Below, one piece after another: positions 32,901-33,708 of a DNA stretch of 33,708 nt (position 1 is the stretch's first letter; every line of letters begins with the position of its first letter). The notes under the pieces were generated by a model that had not been told where the DNA came from, searched no databases, and saw only the letters and a list, made by a program, of their open reading frames with translations. This DNA is from Rikenellaceae bacterium (lineage in GTDB: Bacteria > Bacteroidota > Bacteroidia > Bacteroidales > Rikenellaceae), in assembly GCA_015059785.1 (NCBI GenBank), contig SUZS01000029.1:1-33708 (forward strand), read 5' to 3'. The position numbers and the translations under genes are program-made.

Positions 32901-33277
32901 CCTGTAGCAAAAGTGCCAGCAGTATAAGCCTGCTCGGTCTCAACATAGATGTTACCATCTGCGCCAAGAATCTCGGCAGGGTAGAGAACAGAGTAAGGAG
33001 CAGTTACGCCTGCAACCTCAAACTGTGCATAAGATGTACCAGCGTACTTGGCAGCAACTGCTGACGATGCAACACCGTTAACAGCAATCTTGTCACCCTC
33101 GCTCCAGAGTACATCGTGCTTGTTTCCATTAAGTGCGCCAAGAGAGGTACGAGTATTCTCAATACCTACACCCAGAACCACCTTACCGCCAACAATAGCG
33201 TCCTCGGTTGCGTCTTTTGCACAACCAGCGGTCAGCATAGCCAATGCCAGACCGAAAATAGCATAAATCTTCTTCAT
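29972..33277 (-). CDS. Giant surface lipoprotein: fimbrillin-like N-terminus plus GLUG-type repeats
   Basis: A 1101-residue lipoprotein: signal peptide with lipobox LTAGC (Cys19) followed by AKDATEDA. Residues about 30-265 resemble the fimbrillin/Mfa-like module (VLWSEGDKIAVNG, YSVLYPAE). From about 300 to 950 there are roughly 14-16 repeats of the type GGVVGY...NCINNGNV, the pattern of GLUG/right-handed beta-helix surface proteins. The last 130 residues are a separate beta-rich domain. There are many cysteines in the repeats. It is probably an adhesin or a carbohydrate-binding surface structure; no catalytic motif is seen. It is preceded by a 43-residue peptide gene and ends at a strong terminator. 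Codon use is highly biased. Confidence 0.87.
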   Translation of the reverse strand: MKKIYAIFGLALAMLTAGCAKDATEDAIVGGKVVLGVGIENTRTSLGALNGNKHDVLWSEGDKIAVNGVASSAVAAKYAGTSYAQFEVAGVTAPYSVLYPAEILGADGNIYVETEQAYTAGTFATGSAVLVGYTEGTAASLHNLYSFVKIVVKKGGDETLRSVVLTALGGEAISGTFAVDYKAATISPLAGKDVIRVSSADGIPYVGDKAEVVIAVPAGKYAKGFGVKIVDASGKAMVKSAFTATGIDVPAGVLLNMPELTYAGVEQTTISVTNATELQAALAQFQKEVIPETLPHIVLDADIDLAGVELVSAEDFYGVFDGQGYSIKNWNTNRGLFILNHGTVKNIVIDSTCTLTAAYNTEGDKNVGFVVEDNEEPGWVIGCVNNGKVVATDISCAGHRIGGVVGTSYGSVRDCVNNGDIDITSATINNNHNIGGVVGYCNPNAGSKEALGTAFLANCINNGNVTVVFPCLPKKAMIGGVLGGTQNAASTTAAHLGTIKNCINNGNVKYRFEVLNSGTYGNVGGVVGYAQVDLIECNNYGRVEYSTPTDPANAGTRAAAGGVAGCNLFSVQNCNNYGELFGEGVWAAGTNDAAAAGSQAGSSFGGVVGCVGIYNKLSADYPTVGCNNYGKVNLNIACKTGGGTAGYFAGVVGFTTNNVSDCHNHGEVNIDAYLANAYLAGVVGYAQYGDADNLSNNGPVNLVGKGMTSTGKTFYLAGIIGRAVNVTNCVNNGATTHTVNPCDIAISTIYSGAVAGYADVKVENCTLNAPYSLTTADNKASLRCAGIAGQVKTGTAPMYTAVNCNTTEKASITLSTKNTKANYIGGILGSCNNGLQGCTNKAKITVNTLEPNTGTAIYYIAGISGNQKETLLDCHNFGDITVDHGNSTCPLYAGTLVGKNHTSACIVKDCTNSGNLTIINTASTDQKIGVFGGDNPVAEDSTTVTYENCVNTGVVTVNGQPLGGGAAEALSVDGKRWALPASFSEVVVGVPTAVCFVDMGVTLPGKLIVALDGESAYGADAAGIAMMMQGMMFDYTVETTDASSGKVVIKQVDHFGDAQNVELPYSNLTAESVTVDFTNMLGNMGITVCECTLFTKEVTVQ

Positions 33278-33299
33278 AGTTTTAGCCTGTTATTGGTTA

Positions 33300-33431
33300 C
33301 TACTCATCCCATACGCCATCCTCAGGGGTGACGCCATCAATTGTTACACTTGTTGCGAAGCCCGCCTCTACGCGAACATCCAACTCTCTTACTTGCGGTG
33401 CTGTGTATGCACCCATTAAAATACGGTTCAT
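33300..33431 (-). CDS. 43-residue peptide of the 'YxAPQVRELDV...EAGFA' type
   Basis: A short ORF with ATG at 33431 and TAG at 33300, ending 23 bases before the lipoprotein gene. The peptide contains MGAYTAPQVRELDVRVEAGF, then ATSVTIDGVTPEDGVWDE. I recall similar short peptides, with a conserved AP.V..L.V..E.GF core and an acidic, aromatic end, ahead of fimbrillin-like lipoprotein genes in Bacteroidales; their function is not known to me. There is no signal peptide. A promoter at 33490-33520 would transcribe it with the lipoprotein. Translation coupling or a chaperone/assembly role are possibilities only. Confidence 0.7.
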   Translation of the reverse strand: MNRILMGAYTAPQVRELDVRVEAGFATSVTIDGVTPEDGVWDE

Positions 33432-33489
33432 AAATAGAGTTTTTAGGTAAATATTAAATAATTTTATAATTATATGTCAATATTTCTAC

Positions 33490-33520
33490 CAAAGTTAATA
33501 TATTTTCAATTTATAAACAA
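33490..33520 (-). promoter_or_regulatory. Promoter for the peptide-lipoprotein operon
   Basis: On the minus strand TTG (33518-33520), 20 bases, then TAACTTTG (33490-33497), a full -7 match. The leader to the ATG at 33431 is about 50 bases and very AT-rich. Confidence 0.65.
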
Positions 33521-33557
33521 CTTTTTTGCCAAAAAAATAAAAAATGCTCTCCAGTTT

Positions 33558-33708
33558 TGAAGTGACCCCAAAAGTTTGGACAAAAACTTTTGGGGTTTCT
33601 TTATGCGCAAAAAACACGATTACGGAGCATTGCTCAAATATATGAGGATGCTCGAAGAAGGTTATTCTGTTCGTTACATTCACTTGAAGTATGGAATAGG
33701 TAAAAATC
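33558..33708 (+). mobile_element. Left end of an IS3-like (IS150 group) insertion sequence, cut by the window
   Basis: The terminal sequence TGAAGTGACCCCAAAAGTTT resembles IS3/IS150 ends. ACCCCAAAAGTTT (33565-33577) forms a perfect 13-bp inverted repeat with 33584-33596 around GGACAA, seven bases before the transposase start. The hairpin may limit read-through into the transposase gene. The right end and any target duplication are outside the window. Confidence 0.7.
33603..33708 (+). CDS. Transposase OrfA N-terminus (helix-turn-helix), partial
   Basis: The frame is open from ATG 33603 to the window edge, 35 residues: MRKKHDYGALLKYMRMLEEG, then YSVRYIHLKYGIGKN. The pattern 'EEGYSVRYIHLKYGIGKN' is the first helix-turn-helix of IS3-family OrfA proteins, which bind the IS ends. 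The stop and the overlapping orfB lie outside. Confidence 0.75.
   Translation, partial: MRKKHDYGALLKYMRMLEEGYSVRYIHLKYGIGKN

Overview
The window looks like chromosome from a gut-type Bacteroidales bacterium, possibly Rikenellaceae/Alistipes-like. The evidence is the promoter style (-7 element TAnnTTTG, -33 TTTG/TTG, no Shine-Dalgarno boxes), Bacteroidetes-specific families (DUF4271, DUF3098, the GTPase-impaired EF-G2 paralogue, fimbrillin-like and GLUG-repeat lipoproteins, FHS sugar permease), futalosine-route menaquinone genes, and a short peptide gene of the 'YxAPQVRELDV...E.GFA' type ahead of a giant surface lipoprotein. The genus is an inference from general knowledge.

Layout. 1-313: left edge with a possible antitoxin tail and AT-rich/palindromic repeats. 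314-1312 (-): ROK sugar kinase. 1488-9151 (+): short-chain prenyl diphosphate synthase and U32 peptidase, a repeat block, a small membrane protein, two MORN-repeat paralogues, Xaa-Pro aminopeptidase, futalosine hydrolase (mqnB) and mqnD. 9577-11148 (+): a lipoprotein with its own promoter. 11149-12251: 1.1 kb without genes, packed with structured repeats. 23754-12252 (-): a long, tightly packed run of YfhO, FtsX, DUF3098 // LysE-type exporter, Cmk, IspH, a two-TM protein, S41 protease, sensor kinase, DUF4271, HemD-like, RnpA, YidD. 23873-29605 (+): long-chain prenyl diphosphate synthase, FHS permease, repeat block, GH25 lysozyme, EF-G2. 33431-29972 (-): 43-residue peptide gene and an 1101-residue GLUG lipoprotein with a clear terminator. 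The right edge is the start of an IS3-like element.

Themes. Quinone and isoprenoid supply is well represented: IspH makes C5 units, two trans-prenyl synthases with different chain-length signatures use them, and MqnB/MqnD belong to menaquinone ring formation. A second theme is the cell envelope: FtsX, YfhO, S41 protease, YidD, GH25 and lipoproteins.

The most unusual content is non-coding. A family of nested inverted repeats begins at or within a few bases of the stop codon of five plus-strand genes that end transcription units. At two of these loci it is followed by a 167-bp unit (three tandem copies in one place, one in the other) that can fold into a three-arm, cloverleaf-like structure. 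Several stems of that unit differ between copies by compensatory changes, which points to selection on structure rather than sequence. An AT-rich imperfect inverted repeat caps three of these blocks. None of these matches a family I can name.
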